From: an uncultured Lentisphaerota bacterium
GTDB lineage: Bacteria; Verrucomicrobiota; Kiritimatiellia; CAIQIC01
DNA length: 64,000 nt
Direction of reading: 5' to 3'
Assembly (NCBI GenBank): GCA_903912445.1
Contig: CAIWHP010000199.1
Coordinates: 30,939-94,938 of the forward strand
Below the pieces are notes generated by a model. That model did not search any database. It was not told where the DNA came from and saw only the letters and a program-made list of their open reading frames with translations. Shown here in pieces: positions 25,681 to 34,103 of this stretch (its first letter is position 1; every line of letters starts with the position of its first letter). Both the position numbers and the translations under genes were made by a program.

Positions 25681-27191
25681 TCCCGACCACGCTCACGCCC
25701 GGCGCGCTGCTGCTCTCACTGACGTGGGGCATCCCCACGCTGACCATTGTCGCGCTGGCGCTGCTGCCGGCGGCGCGCACGCGGCTGATCCGCTGGGTCA
25801 GCCTGGGCAGCGCGCTGCTCAACCTCGCCTTGGTCGCCGGGCTGATCGCGGCGTGGCCCGCGCACCGGCCGCCCCTTGGCGCGGAGGTCCCGCTCGCGTT
25901 CGCCGCGCGCATCCCGTGGTTCGACCAGCCGCACATCACCTACTTCGTCGGCGTGGACGGCATCTCGCTGCTCATGATGCTGCTCGCGGCCCTCATCGCC
26001 GTCTGCGGCGTGCTGGTGAGCTGGCGGGTCGAGGCGCGCGCCAAGGAGTTCTTCATCTACATGCAGGTGCTGCTCGCCGGCGTGTTCGGCTGCTTCATCT
26101 CGTTCGACCTGTTCACGTTCTTCCTCTTCAACGAGGTGACGCTGATCCCCACCTACCTGCTCATCGGCATCTTCGGCACCGGCCGCAAGGAATACTGCGC
26201 GATGAAGCTGAACCTGATGCTCTTCGCCGGTTCGGCGCTGGTGCTCGTCGGGCTGCTGGGCCTCTACTACGCCTCCGGCCTGCACACCTTCGACCTCTAC
26301 GCCCTCGCCAAGGTGCGCTTCCCGGCGGACTTCCAGCACTGGGCGTTCCCAGCGCTGTTCCTCGGCTTCGGCGTGCTCGGCGCGCTCTTTCCGTTCCACA
26401 CCTGGTCGCCCGACGGCCACTCCTCGGCCCCGACCGCAATCTCGATGTTCCTCGCCGGCGTCCACATGAAGCTCGGCGGCTACGGCTGCCTGCGCGTGGC
26501 GATGTTCCTGTTGCCGGAGGGCGCGCGCGAGTGGATGAACGTCTTCCTCGTGCTCGCCACCATCAACATCATCTACGGCGCCTTCATCGCCGTGAAGCAG
26601 ACCGACCTGAAGTACATCAACGCCTACTCCTCGGTCTCGCACTGCGGGCTGGTGCTCTTCGGCTACGCGGCGCTGAACTTCCTCGGCGTGCGCGGCGCGG
26701 TATTGCAGATGTTCTCCCACGGCCTGCTGACCGCGCTGATCTTCGCCGTCATCGGCATGATCTACAGCCGCACCCACACCCGCCAGATCGGCGAGCTGGG
26801 CGGGCTGATGACGCGCCTGCCGTTCATCGGCGTCGCCTTCACCCTCGCCGCGCTCGCCGGCCTGGGCCTGCCGGGCCTCTCCGGCTTCGTCGCCGAGTTG
26901 AACGTCTTCCTCGGCGCCTTCGCGCGGACTCCCGTGCTCAACAAGGTCTGCACCGTCATCGCCATCCTCTCCATCGTCGTCACCGCCGTCTACCTCTTGC
27001 GCACGATCAACAAGGTGCTGCACGGCCCGGCGCAGGCGAAGGACGAGGGCCTCAAGGACGCCGACCTCGCCGAGCGCGCGGCGATCGTCATCCTGCTCGC
27101 CGGCGTCATCGTCATGGGCGTCTGGCCGCGCGCCGTCACCGCGCTGATTGATGGCTCGATCGAGCCCATCGTGGAGCAGCTGGCGAGATGA
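25677..27191 (+). CDS. nuoM: NADH-quinone oxidoreductase subunit M
   Basis: A 504-residue antiporter-like pump subunit with about fourteen helices. FNEVTLIPTYLLIGIFG, FHTWSPDGHSSAPTAISMFL and KQTDLKYINAYSSVSHCGLV are family segments with the expected channel Glu and Lys residues. ATG 25677 overlaps the nuoL stop as ATGA; the end overlaps nuoN. Confidence 0.95.
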   Translation: MIPTTLTPGALLLSLTWGIPTLTIVALALLPAARTRLIRWVSLGSALLNLALVAGLIAAWPAHRPPLGAEVPLAFAARIPWFDQPHITYFVGVDGISLLMMLLAALIAVCGVLVSWRVEARAKEFFIYMQVLLAGVFGCFISFDLFTFFLFNEVTLIPTYLLIGIFGTGRKEYCAMKLNLMLFAGSALVLVGLLGLYYASGLHTFDLYALAKVRFPADFQHWAFPALFLGFGVLGALFPFHTWSPDGHSSAPTAISMFLAGVHMKLGGYGCLRVAMFLLPEGAREWMNVFLVLATINIIYGAFIAVKQTDLKYINAYSSVSHCGLVLFGYAALNFLGVRGAVLQMFSHGLLTALIFAVIGMIYSRTHTRQIGELGGLMTRLPFIGVAFTLAALAGLGLPGLSGFVAELNVFLGAFARTPVLNKVCTVIAILSIVVTAVYLLRTINKVLHGPAQAKDEGLKDADLAERAAIVILLAGVIVMGVWPRAVTALIDGSIEPIVEQLAR

Positions 27192-28624
27192 ACCTGAGTA
27201 CCGCCATCCTGCTGCTGCCCGACGCGCTGCTGCTGCTCGCGCCGTTCGTCGTGCTGTTCGTGGACCTGTTCTTCAACCCGCGCCACGAGGCGCGCCCGGT
27301 GCTGCGCGCCCTGAGCTGGGTGTTGCTCGCCGTCGGCGGCGCGCTCGCTGCCGCGCTCTGCTGCGGCGAGCGCGAGGTGGTCTTCCTCCACGCCTACCGC
27401 GTCACGCCCTGGATGCTCTGGTTCAAGGTCTGCTTCACCGGCGCCGCGCTGGTCGCCGCGCGCATGGCCGAGGGGTGCTTTGCCGTCGCGGACGGCCATC
27501 CCGCCCGCCTGACGCGCCCCGGCGAGTTCTTCACCCTGCTCGCCTTTGCCGCCGGGGGCATGAGCGTCACCGTCTCTGCGCTCGACCTGATCACCCTCTT
27601 CATCGGCCTCGAGATGGCGACCATCCCGCTCTACGTGCTCTCCGGCTTCTACCGCCGCCACCTCGACTCCGCCGAGGGCGCGATGAAGTTCATCATCATG
27701 GGCTCGCTGGCGACCGCCTTCGTGCTGTTCGGCTACTCGCTGCTCTACGGTGCCACCGGCCACCTCCAGTTCAGCGCCATCGCCGCGTACCTCGCGGAGC
27801 ATCCCGGCGACCCGCTCGTCCGCGCCGCCGCGCTGTTCATCTTCACCGCCGGCGCCTTCAAGCTCGCGCTCGCGCCGTTCCACATGTGGGCGCCGGACGT
27901 CTACCAGGGCGCGCCGCTGCCCGTCGCCGCGTTCCTCTCCACCGCCTCCAAGGCCGCCGCCGCCGGCTTCCTCGTCGTGCTCTTCTACGGCCCGCTCGCC
28001 CCGGTCCGCCCCGCGCTCGCGCCCGTCTTCGCCGCCTTCGCCGCGGCGACCATGCTCGTCGGCAACCTCGGCTCCCTGCGCCAGACGAACTTCCGCCGGT
28101 TCATGGCCTACAGCTCCATCGCCCAGGCCGGCTACCTGCTGCTGGGCTTCCTCGCGGAGCGCGAGTATGCGGTGGGCGCGCTGCTCTACTTCCTTGTCGT
28201 CTACCTGACCGCCAACCTCGCCGTGTTCTTCGTCTATGCCACCGTCCGCGGCGAGGACGTCGCCGCCGTCAACGGGCTGTCCCGCACCAATCCCGCGCTG
28301 GCCGCGGTGCTGATGCTCGCGTTCTTCTCGCTCGCCGGCATCCCGCCGCTCGCCGGTTTCAACGGGAAGTTCTGGCTGTTCGCCGCCGCCGCCGGCGCCG
28401 GGCGCTACTGGCTCGTGCTCTTCGCCGTGCTCAACTCCGTCGTCGCGCTCTACTACTACATGAACGTCATCCGCGCCGCCTACATCGAGCCTCCCGCCGC
28501 CGACGCACGCCCCGTCAAGCTTCCGCGCGCCGACGCTCTGCTGCTGTTCGTCCTCGTCGCGTTGCTGCTCGTGCTCGCGCTCTGGCCCGCCTTTAACCGT
28601 GCCGTCTTCGCCGCCGCTCTTTGA
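27188..28624 (+). CDS. nuoN: NADH-quinone oxidoreductase subunit N
   Basis: A 478-residue antiporter-like pump subunit with about fourteen helices. Signatures are GLEMATIPLYVLSGFYR, FHMWAPDVYQGAPLPVAAFLSTASKAA and RQTNFRRFMAYSSIAQAGYLLLGF. It ends the operon; nuoE, nuoF and nuoG are absent from the whole cluster. Downstream there is no clear terminator, only the CTCGTCCTCGTC-type tract and repeat elements. Confidence 0.95.
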   Translation: MNLSTAILLLPDALLLLAPFVVLFVDLFFNPRHEARPVLRALSWVLLAVGGALAAALCCGEREVVFLHAYRVTPWMLWFKVCFTGAALVAARMAEGCFAVADGHPARLTRPGEFFTLLAFAAGGMSVTVSALDLITLFIGLEMATIPLYVLSGFYRRHLDSAEGAMKFIIMGSLATAFVLFGYSLLYGATGHLQFSAIAAYLAEHPGDPLVRAAALFIFTAGAFKLALAPFHMWAPDVYQGAPLPVAAFLSTASKAAAAGFLVVLFYGPLAPVRPALAPVFAAFAAATMLVGNLGSLRQTNFRRFMAYSSIAQAGYLLLGFLAEREYAVGALLYFLVVYLTANLAVFFVYATVRGEDVAAVNGLSRTNPALAAVLMLAFFSLAGIPPLAGFNGKFWLFAAAAGAGRYWLVLFAVLNSVVALYYYMNVIRAAYIEPPAADARPVKLPRADALLLFVLVALLLVLALWPAFNRAVFAAAL

Positions 28625-28747
28625 TTCTCTCCTCGTCCTCGTCGTCGTCCTCGTTCTCGTCCTCGGATTTCATCCACAGATGGCACGGATTTCACAGACT
28701 TCCGGACAAGCGCATGAGGGAAGCAGGCAAGCCGGAAGGGAAGGGTT

Positions 28748-28832
28748 AACCACAGAGGGCGCCGAGTTTGAAGAGAGGTTCACGGAGGAATTCCTTCGCG
28801 AACCTCCTCTGACCTCCGCAGCCTCTGTGGTT
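28748..28832. repeat. AACCACAGAGG...CCTCTGTGGTT palindromic element
   Basis: Eleven-base perfect terminal arms enclose imperfectly pairing inner arms (GGTTCACGGAGG against CCTCCTCTGACC). It has the form of a small non-coding palindromic element. Confidence 0.65.
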
Positions 28833-28893
28833 ATGTTCTTCACCGCGAATTCCGCGAAGCTCGCGAATTTCCGGAGGGGAGGGATAGGTGCAG

Positions 28894-28940
28894 TTCCAAA
28901 CCTTGGAAACCAAAACGCCGATTTTTCCAGACCTTGGAAA
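28894..28940. repeat. TTCCAA/TTGGAA paired palindrome, locus 3
   Basis: TTCCAA-ACC-TTGGAA (centre 28901) and TTTCCA-GACCT-TGGAAA (centre 28932) are 31 bases apart. A GTAG-REP hairpin begins three bases later. Confidence 0.8.
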
Positions 28941-28942
28941 GG

Positions 28943-28967
28943 GTAGGGCGGGCGCGCCGCGCCCGCC
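28943..28967 (+). repeat. GTAG-REP hairpin, copy A
   Basis: GTAG is followed by nine-base arms GGCGGGCGC and GCGCCCGCC around GCC. The copy at 56378 has the same size and loop, with paired arm changes. Confidence 0.7.
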
Positions 28968-29188
28968 GCCAGATAAACCAATCGCAATAAAGCCAGACCA
29001 CTCCCGGAGCAGCAAAACGGCATCCACAGATTTCACAGATTTTCGGAGTAGGGAATGAGGAGGGCAGGAAGACAAGAACGGAAAGAGCTACACCGCGAAG
29101 GACGCGCAGCTAGCGACTTTCCCGTCGCGCCACGCCCAGACATCCTCGCACCGCTAGCGGCGTGGCAGGCCCGGAGGGCCGCGGGAAG

Positions 29189-29327
29189 GTAGCCGGTGGC
29201 GACAGCCACCGGAAAAAGGTTCCATAAAATCAGCAGCCCCGGAGGGGCGGTGGAATTCCGGCGCCCCGCCAGGGCGCAAAATAGTGGTGCGACGGTGTGC
29301 GTTCCGGTGGCTGCCGCCACCGGCTAC
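29189..29327. repeat. Inverted pair of GTAG-REP hairpins
   Basis: GTAG then CCGGTGGC-gaca-GCCACCGG (29189-29212), and the opposite orientation CCGGTGGC-tgcc-GCCACCGG then CTAC (29304-29327). The two hairpins face each other across about 90 bases, the layout of a BIME-like doublet. Confidence 0.7.
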
Positions 29328-29934
29328 CATGCATCGGCCCTGCCGGGCCTATCGATGCGATGAATAAACGCATTGCGCGAGCGCGGCGTTGCCGCGCCGA
29401 AAATAACGCCAGCGATACGGCGGCGTGACACGCCGCCCTCCCTGCGGGGACGGACCAACCGCAGTTGCTTGTCGCGTGAATTTCCGAGAAACGGTGGCCG
29501 GACCGGCAAGGGCAACGCTCACTCTGGGTCGGAGACGTGCATGACAAAGGCCGCGGAGCCGACAGACCCGAGACGCGAGACGCGGGATTCGAAACGCTTT
29601 CCACCCGGCGGCGGCGAACTCCACCTGACCATAGCCGCCCTCAAAATTAACGGGCTGCTCGGCATCGACGACACGATCAACATCGACGGCACGAACCTGA
29701 CCCTCACGCAAGGGGTTCTGACGAACTCCGGATGATGGATGATTGCCGATTTCGTATTGGGGCTGGCGCAGGACAACAGGTTAATGATCGATGATTACCC
29801 GCTGCGGAGATAGGTGTCAGTCAGGAAGGAACGTTACGGCTCACCCGGCGCGAAACCCACCCCGGAGTTTATCACAATTCTCCCTGCCGCTCCGGGCTTC
29901 GCGTACGCGGTGAAGCCGGTTGTTCGGGATTTCT

Positions 29935-30237
29935 TCATCTTCCTTCTGTGCTCCAGAATGGGATTTCAGATTTCCAATCAATGCCATTCCATTGTGTTGC
30001 CAGCGTTTTGAATTCCTCTCTGGAGATCTTCTGCCAGTCATGAACGCAGGTCTTGGCTTGTGGGCTGTGGAGTGATTTGAATGGTCCCTTGCCGTAGATT
30101 CCACCTTCGAGCGACCGGCACTTCTCGCACTTGAAGAATGCCATTTCGATCATCATGTGTTCCGGTGGTCGATCTGTCCGACAGCCAATACAGCCGGTTA
30201 GGAGACTGATCATCATGATGATCATCAGTGTTTTCAT
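29935..30237 (-). CDS. Small lipoprotein with Cys-rich motif, unknown function
   Basis: A 100-residue protein with a lipoprotein signal: MKTLMIIMMISLLTGC places the lipidated cysteine at residue 16. The mature part has KCEKC (Cys37, Cys40) and TCVHDW (Cys64, His66), a possible metal site, and many aromatic and basic residues. I recognise no family. The surrounding DNA is visibly less GC-rich than the rest of the window, so recent transfer is possible. It stands alone between repeat-filled gaps. Confidence 0.65.
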   Translation of the reverse strand: MKTLMIIMMISLLTGCIGCRTDRPPEHMMIEMAFFKCEKCRSLEGGIYGKGPFKSLHSPQAKTCVHDWQKISREEFKTLATQWNGIDWKSEIPFWSTEGR

Positions 30238-30656
30238 TTTCTCTTTTCCCGAACAGTGTTATTGAACGAACGCCAAGTTGTCTTTATGTAGCCTAGTTTT
30301 TCTCATCACAGTGGCAGCATAGAAACGCTGTTCCCGCTTTACAAGCGGCAAAATGGCTTGTTTGGAAGGTACTTAGGTGAACAGAGTTTATTTCTCAGGC
30401 AGTTGAAGTTGTCTTTATGCGGAACCGTCGCACCCTGCTAAAGACAATTTGTAGATCGGGGCATAAATAGAGCACTCTTGCACCCCTGTCGCATTGGTCG
30501 ACAGCGGGTGATATGAGTTATTCGGCTTGGGCCGGCGCGGCGGGGCTGGCGTGTGCGGTTGCGACGCTCTGCCGTCCAGGCCGACTGCAGCGGTTGGCGC
30601 ATCCCGCTTTCCACCGCTGCTTTTCCGTGCAATCCGTGCGTGTCCGTGGCTGCTTT
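30238..30656. other. AT-richer gap with short direct repeats
   Basis: No gene is visible. The phrase aagttgtctttatg occurs near 30269 and again near 30406, and an inverse taaagacaatttg follows at about 30438. Near 30618-30650 a TCCGTGCAATCCGTG element, also seen at about 50828 and 53484, begins and runs into the 3' end of the next gene. Confidence 0.45.
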
Positions 30657-31988
30657 TTATTCGGTTTTCTTTGCGTTTGCCTCCTCTGCTTCGTCTGGCT
30701 GTCCTCTGACCGCTGATCTCTGACCTCTTGCTTCCAAGCCCTCGGCGCTACGGCACCCCAGGCCCATCAGCAGCAGCCAGCAGGCGGGGAGGATGGTCCA
30801 GGTTTCCCACGGCAGGTGGGCGGTCTGCAGGGTGAAGAAGTTCAGCCAGACGCCGCGGCCCGTGAGGATCAGCGCCCACCAGTGGGTCAACGACAGCGCG
30901 ATGGCCGCAGCCAGCAGCAGGCCCCAAGTTCGCGGCCGCAGGCTGGGCCGCAGCGCCAGCAGCAGCACGATGTCGAGGTAGGCCAGTCCCCAGCCGACCG
31001 GGCGGCCGAGGTAGAGCAGGACGAACGCGAGGGCGAAGAGCATGGGGAAACCCAGTTGCCGGCTCCGGCAGCGCCAGAGCGTCGCTGCGAGCAGCGCGAG
31101 CCAGAGGACGTTGGTCGCGAGCTGGGCTGTCGCGGCGGGGAGGCCGAGCATGACCAGGCCCTGCATCGGCGCGCGATTCCACAGGCTCATCGGGGTCTGC
31201 TCGGCGACGGGCAGCGTCCACCATTGATAGTCCATGGCGTGCCGGAAGTAGTCCAGCGCCGCGGCGCGGACGGGGCCGCCCCACGCGGCGATGTCGAGCG
31301 CGGCGAGCAGCAGCGCGCCGGCGGCGGCGAGCGCGAGGCCGCGGAAATGCGCGCGGCGCTGGGGCGCGTCGGTGACCAGCAGCAGCAGGCCGAAGGCGAT
31401 GAAGAACAGGGCGTAGAAGGGCTTGATCAGGACCGTCAGCGCGATCAGCGGTGCGGCCCAGATGCCGCGCCGGCGCCAGAGCAGCCACGCGGTGGCGAGG
31501 CTGAGGAAAGGCAACAGCAGTTCGGCGTTCCCGGCGAGGAAGGTCGCGAGCACATCCCATGAGCCGCTGATCAGCAGCAACCACCAGGGCGCGGCCTGCG
31601 CGGCCCGCAGCCAGAGCCAGCCGAAGCCGACCACCGCGCCCAGCAGCAGGCAGATGAAGAACGGCGCGCCCGTGTGCAGGCGCTGGATGAGCAGCGCGAG
31701 GGTGGGGGGATAAAGATAGGGCCCGGGCTGCGGCGGCGGCAGCGCGCCCATTTTCCCGCCGGTGACCACGAAGAGCTCCGCCTGATGGATCCCCCGCCAG
31801 AGCTGCCGGCACTGCTCCGGCCGCTGATAGGGCCCCTCGCCGCGCTTGAGCCCATCCACCGCGTGTTGATAGCCCTGATAGTCGATCGGCTGGATGCCCG
31901 TGCGCGTCACCAGCAGCAGGAGGAACACCGCCGCGAGCGCGAACCACGCGGCGAACACTGTCCACGGGATGAGCCGGAGAAACTTCAC
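30657..31988 (-). CDS. GT87-like (DUF2029) integral membrane glycosyltransferase
   Basis: A 443-residue polytopic membrane protein with about ten helices. It resembles the GT87/DUF2029 group of polyprenyl-phosphate-sugar-dependent mannosyltransferases: an early acidic loop (IDYQGYQHA), YLYPPTLALL, FLAGNAELLLPFL and IALTVLIKPFYALFF are typical. Function as an envelope glycosyltransferase is inferred from the family. The last 25 residues (EARGQRSAVRGQ, then DEAEEANAKKTE) are hydrophilic and encoded by dispersed repeat DNA, so the original stop has probably been lost. Confidence 0.75.
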   Translation of the reverse strand: MKFLRLIPWTVFAAWFALAAVFLLLLVTRTGIQPIDYQGYQHAVDGLKRGEGPYQRPEQCRQLWRGIHQAELFVVTGGKMGALPPPQPGPYLYPPTLALLIQRLHTGAPFFICLLLGAVVGFGWLWLRAAQAAPWWLLLISGSWDVLATFLAGNAELLLPFLSLATAWLLWRRRGIWAAPLIALTVLIKPFYALFFIAFGLLLLVTDAPQRRAHFRGLALAAAGALLLAALDIAAWGGPVRAAALDYFRHAMDYQWWTLPVAEQTPMSLWNRAPMQGLVMLGLPAATAQLATNVLWLALLAATLWRCRSRQLGFPMLFALAFVLLYLGRPVGWGLAYLDIVLLLALRPSLRPRTWGLLLAAAIALSLTHWWALILTGRGVWLNFFTLQTAHLPWETWTILPACWLLLMGLGCRSAEGLEARGQRSAVRGQPDEAEEANAKKTE

Positions 31989-32291
31989 CAGCGCAGCCTA
32001 GGCGGGGGTGCGGGATGGGTCAAGGGGGAAGGGAGAGGAGGAAGGGACGAGGGACGGGGGGCGGGGGGCGAGGGCAGGCGGGGGAAGTAGTCAGTCGGCG
32101 TAGCGGCGGAAGCCATCCACAGATTACTCAGATTACGCAGATTATTCGGACAGGGGAGCGACTAGCCACGAAAGAACTTAAAGTCTTCCTCTCTGTGCTC
32201 ATTGCGTCATTTCGCGGCTAATCCTCTTCCGGTCCTGCTTCTGTGTAATCTGCGAAATCTGTGGATCAGCTGCCACCTTGACGGTGGCCGT
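31989..32291. repeat. Intergenic region with CATCCACAGATT palindrome
   Basis: A purine-rich tract (about 32025-32090) is followed by an imperfect palindrome of about 150 bases (32115-32266). The left arm begins ATCCACAGATTACTCAGATT; the right arm ends AATCTGCGAAATCTGTGGAT. No gene is visible. Confidence 0.6.
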
Positions 32292-32732
32292 TCAGGCGGC
32301 CGGGAGTACTTTCAAGCCCGCCGCGCGGGCGAGGCGAGCTTGGTCTTGGTCGAAGGTGTAGAACTCCCGCACGCCGAACGTTAGAGCCGCAGCGACATGC
32401 AGGATGTCCAAAGCGCGGCAACCGAGTTCAGCGCTGTTGTCCGCGCTTAAAAGCTCCGCTTGGGCATACACGTCGTTCCACATCGGCGTGGCGGACATGA
32501 AGAACCCGGCCCGTTCGTGGCTTTCCTGCTGGTGCAGGGTGGCGGTCGCTTGTAAGGCGGTGATCCGTCGGCGCAGGACGGCGAGCCGGATGGCATTGCG
32601 AAGTTCCAGTCGATGCAAGGGGGTAAACGCGAGCGGCTCCTGCATGCGTTGAACCAGTGCTGCCGCACGCGCGGATTCGGCCTCCGGCAGGAACAGCGCG
32701 CCCAGCACGGAGGTGTCCACATACGCCCGCAT
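32292..32732 (-). CDS. PIN-domain (VapC-like) ribonuclease toxin
   Basis: A 146-residue PIN-domain protein. VapC toxins are Mg-dependent RNases that cut tRNA or rRNA. The acidic site is visible as Asp6 (YVDTSVL), Glu43 (HRLELRNA), Asp109 (RALDILHVAAAL) and Asp128/Asp130 (FDQDQARLA). Its ATG overlaps the stop of the upstream antitoxin-like gene by one base (TGATG), so the two are translationally coupled. Toxin activity is inferred from family and context. Confidence 0.88.
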   Translation of the reverse strand: MRAYVDTSVLGALFLPEAESARAAALVQRMQEPLAFTPLHRLELRNAIRLAVLRRRITALQATATLHQQESHERAGFFMSATPMWNDVYAQAELLSADNSAELGCRALDILHVAAALTFGVREFYTFDQDQARLARAAGLKVLPAA

Positions 32733-33001
32733 CAGAACCGCTCCTGCCGCCGGGCCGCGACCACGGCGTTTTCTCCCCGGGGTGGCCGCGCGCCATAGAT
32801 CGCACGCTGGTCCGCCATGAAGTCCGGCCAGGCCGGCTTGTCGGTCGCCGGCGCTGCCAGGTTGGGGGGCACGATTTTGGCCACGGTCTTGCGGCGGCTG
32901 GTGACGAGCACTTCCTCGCCGTTGCCCACCCACTGCAAGACCTGGTGGAAGGACTGCCGTACTTCGCGGATGCTGAAGGCATGGACGGTTGCTGTTTTCA
33001 T
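32732..33001 (-). CDS. Phd/YefM-like antitoxin
   Basis: An 89-residue protein. The N-terminal part (ATVHAFSIREVRQSFHQVLQWVGNGEEVLVTSRRKTVAKIVPP) matches the Phd/YefM DNA-binding antitoxin fold; the C-terminal half, with PAWPDFMADQRAIYG, would wrap the PIN toxin. ATG 33001 was chosen because the family N-terminus starts there. It should repress its own operon. The pair is flanked by repeats on both sides. Confidence 0.82.
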   Translation of the reverse strand: MKTATVHAFSIREVRQSFHQVLQWVGNGEEVLVTSRRKTVAKIVPPNLAAPATDKPAWPDFMADQRAIYGARPPRGENAVVAARRQERF

Positions 33002-33329
33002 CGGTGTGTCTCTATTTGGTGAAGCAATATGATTCACAAGGGCGGATCTGTCAAGCGTCGGCCAGCAGGGCTCGGCCAGGCGGCCGAGGCAGCCAGTCAT
33101 CCGCAGATTGCACTGATTCCGCAGATTTTCCGGACAGATGAATGAGGAACTCAGGAAAGTTGGAACGGAGAACCTTCACGCAAGAGAGCCCCGGCGCGGA
33201 GGGCGCTGTCACGCCTTGAGGGTGCGCTATTTTCGCTTTTCTAAAAATGAGGAACACGCTAGCGTTAGCATCAAGGTTTGATCGGGTTGGAGAGGGTGAA
33301 GTGTCACCAGCGGATAAGGAGGAGTTAAC
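33002..33329. repeat. Gap with CATCCGCAGATT-type element
   Basis: From about 33097 a CATCCGCAGATTGCACTGATT element runs to about 33175 and shares CAGATTTTCCGGACAGATGA-type wording with the element at 28671. GCTA-gcgt-TAGC is a small inverted repeat near 33260. The last bases carry AAGGAGGAG, the ribosome binding site of the next gene. Confidence 0.5.
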
Positions 33330-33950
33330 ATGAATAAGTTGCTTGCGGCGGTCATGATGGCGGTCGGCGGTTTGATGGTCGCAGGTTGCGCTACGGTCAA
33401 GTACGCACGCACTCCCGTCGGAAAATTGGAAGGGCGCGGGGCGCTGGAATGGATTGCGGCCGACAAGTTCATCTTCCGGCCCGACCCTGCCGACCCGCTG
33501 CGCTTCACGCGCGCCAACGGGAAAGGGATCATTCAGCCGAAGCTGATGTATACCGATGGCGGCAGCATCCCGCGCTTCTTTTGGGGCCTGCGCGGCTACT
33601 CGCCGTGGGGCTATGGCCCCGCCTATCTGATCCATGACTGGCTCTTTGCCGCCCATCATTGCGGGCTGCCCGACTATGCGCCGTACACGGTCGACACGGC
33701 CGCGGATGTCATGAGCGAATGCATGAAGACGCTCATGGAAACCAATACCAATGTGCTCAAGAACGCCTCGTTGCTGTATGTGATGGATATTGCCGTGCGG
33801 ACCAAGACCGCCAAGACGTTCTGGGACACGGGCGCATGCAGCCTGCCACCTGCCATTTACATGACAAAACCAGGACCGGAAAGCCCCACAGCGTTCATGG
33901 GAACGAAGCCGCAATGGGTTCAGGTGTATGACTTCCGTGCGGGGAAATAG
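33330..33950 (+). CDS. DUF1353 lipoprotein
   Basis: A 206-residue protein with lipobox LMVAGC (lipidated Cys20). The DUF1353 core is visible as YTDGGSIPRFFWGLRGYSPWGYGPAYLIHDWLF (residues about 72-104), a segment shared with phage-derived and cell-wall-associated proteins of unknown function. The His-Asp in LIHDW is the best-conserved pair of the family. A strong AGGAGG precedes the ATG. It lies alone; a transferred phage gene turned envelope protein is one possibility. Confidence 0.8.
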   Translation: MNKLLAAVMMAVGGLMVAGCATVKYARTPVGKLEGRGALEWIAADKFIFRPDPADPLRFTRANGKGIIQPKLMYTDGGSIPRFFWGLRGYSPWGYGPAYLIHDWLFAAHHCGLPDYAPYTVDTAADVMSECMKTLMETNTNVLKNASLLYVMDIAVRTKTAKTFWDTGACSLPPAIYMTKPGPESPTAFMGTKPQWVQVYDFRAGK

Positions 33951-34103
33951 TAGCCCATCGTCCGCCCCGAAGCCGCCTGACAGCGTTTGACTTTGCCCGG
34001 CGGTGCGCGTAGTTGTACGCATATTTTCTCGGGGTGAAGGGGTGCGCGGCACGCGTACCGTTTCACGGTTTGGAGTGATGGTTGGGCAAACAAGGAGACG
34101 CAC

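Larger units (their letters stand above)
28625..29934. repeat. Long repeat-dense intergenic region after the nuo operon
   Basis: These 1.3 kb hold no convincing gene but many structured repeats: a CTCGTC tract (28631-28666); a CATCCACAGAT-type element (28671-28745); an AACCACAGAGG...CCTCTGTGGTT palindrome (28748-28832); a TTCCAA pair (28894-28940); a GTAG-REP hairpin (28943-28967); another CATCCACAGATT element from about 29022; an inverted pair of GTAG-REP hairpins (29189-29327); and the hairpin GGCGGCGT-GAC-ACGCCGCC near 29417-29435. Confidence 0.7.

Noticed and set aside
29541-29735. Short plus-strand frame ending INIDGTNLTLTQGVLTNSG
   Set aside because: The wording resembles protein, perhaps a fragment of a surface protein, but it has no ribosome binding site, sits in repeat-dense DNA and is cut short. 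A remnant cannot be excluded.
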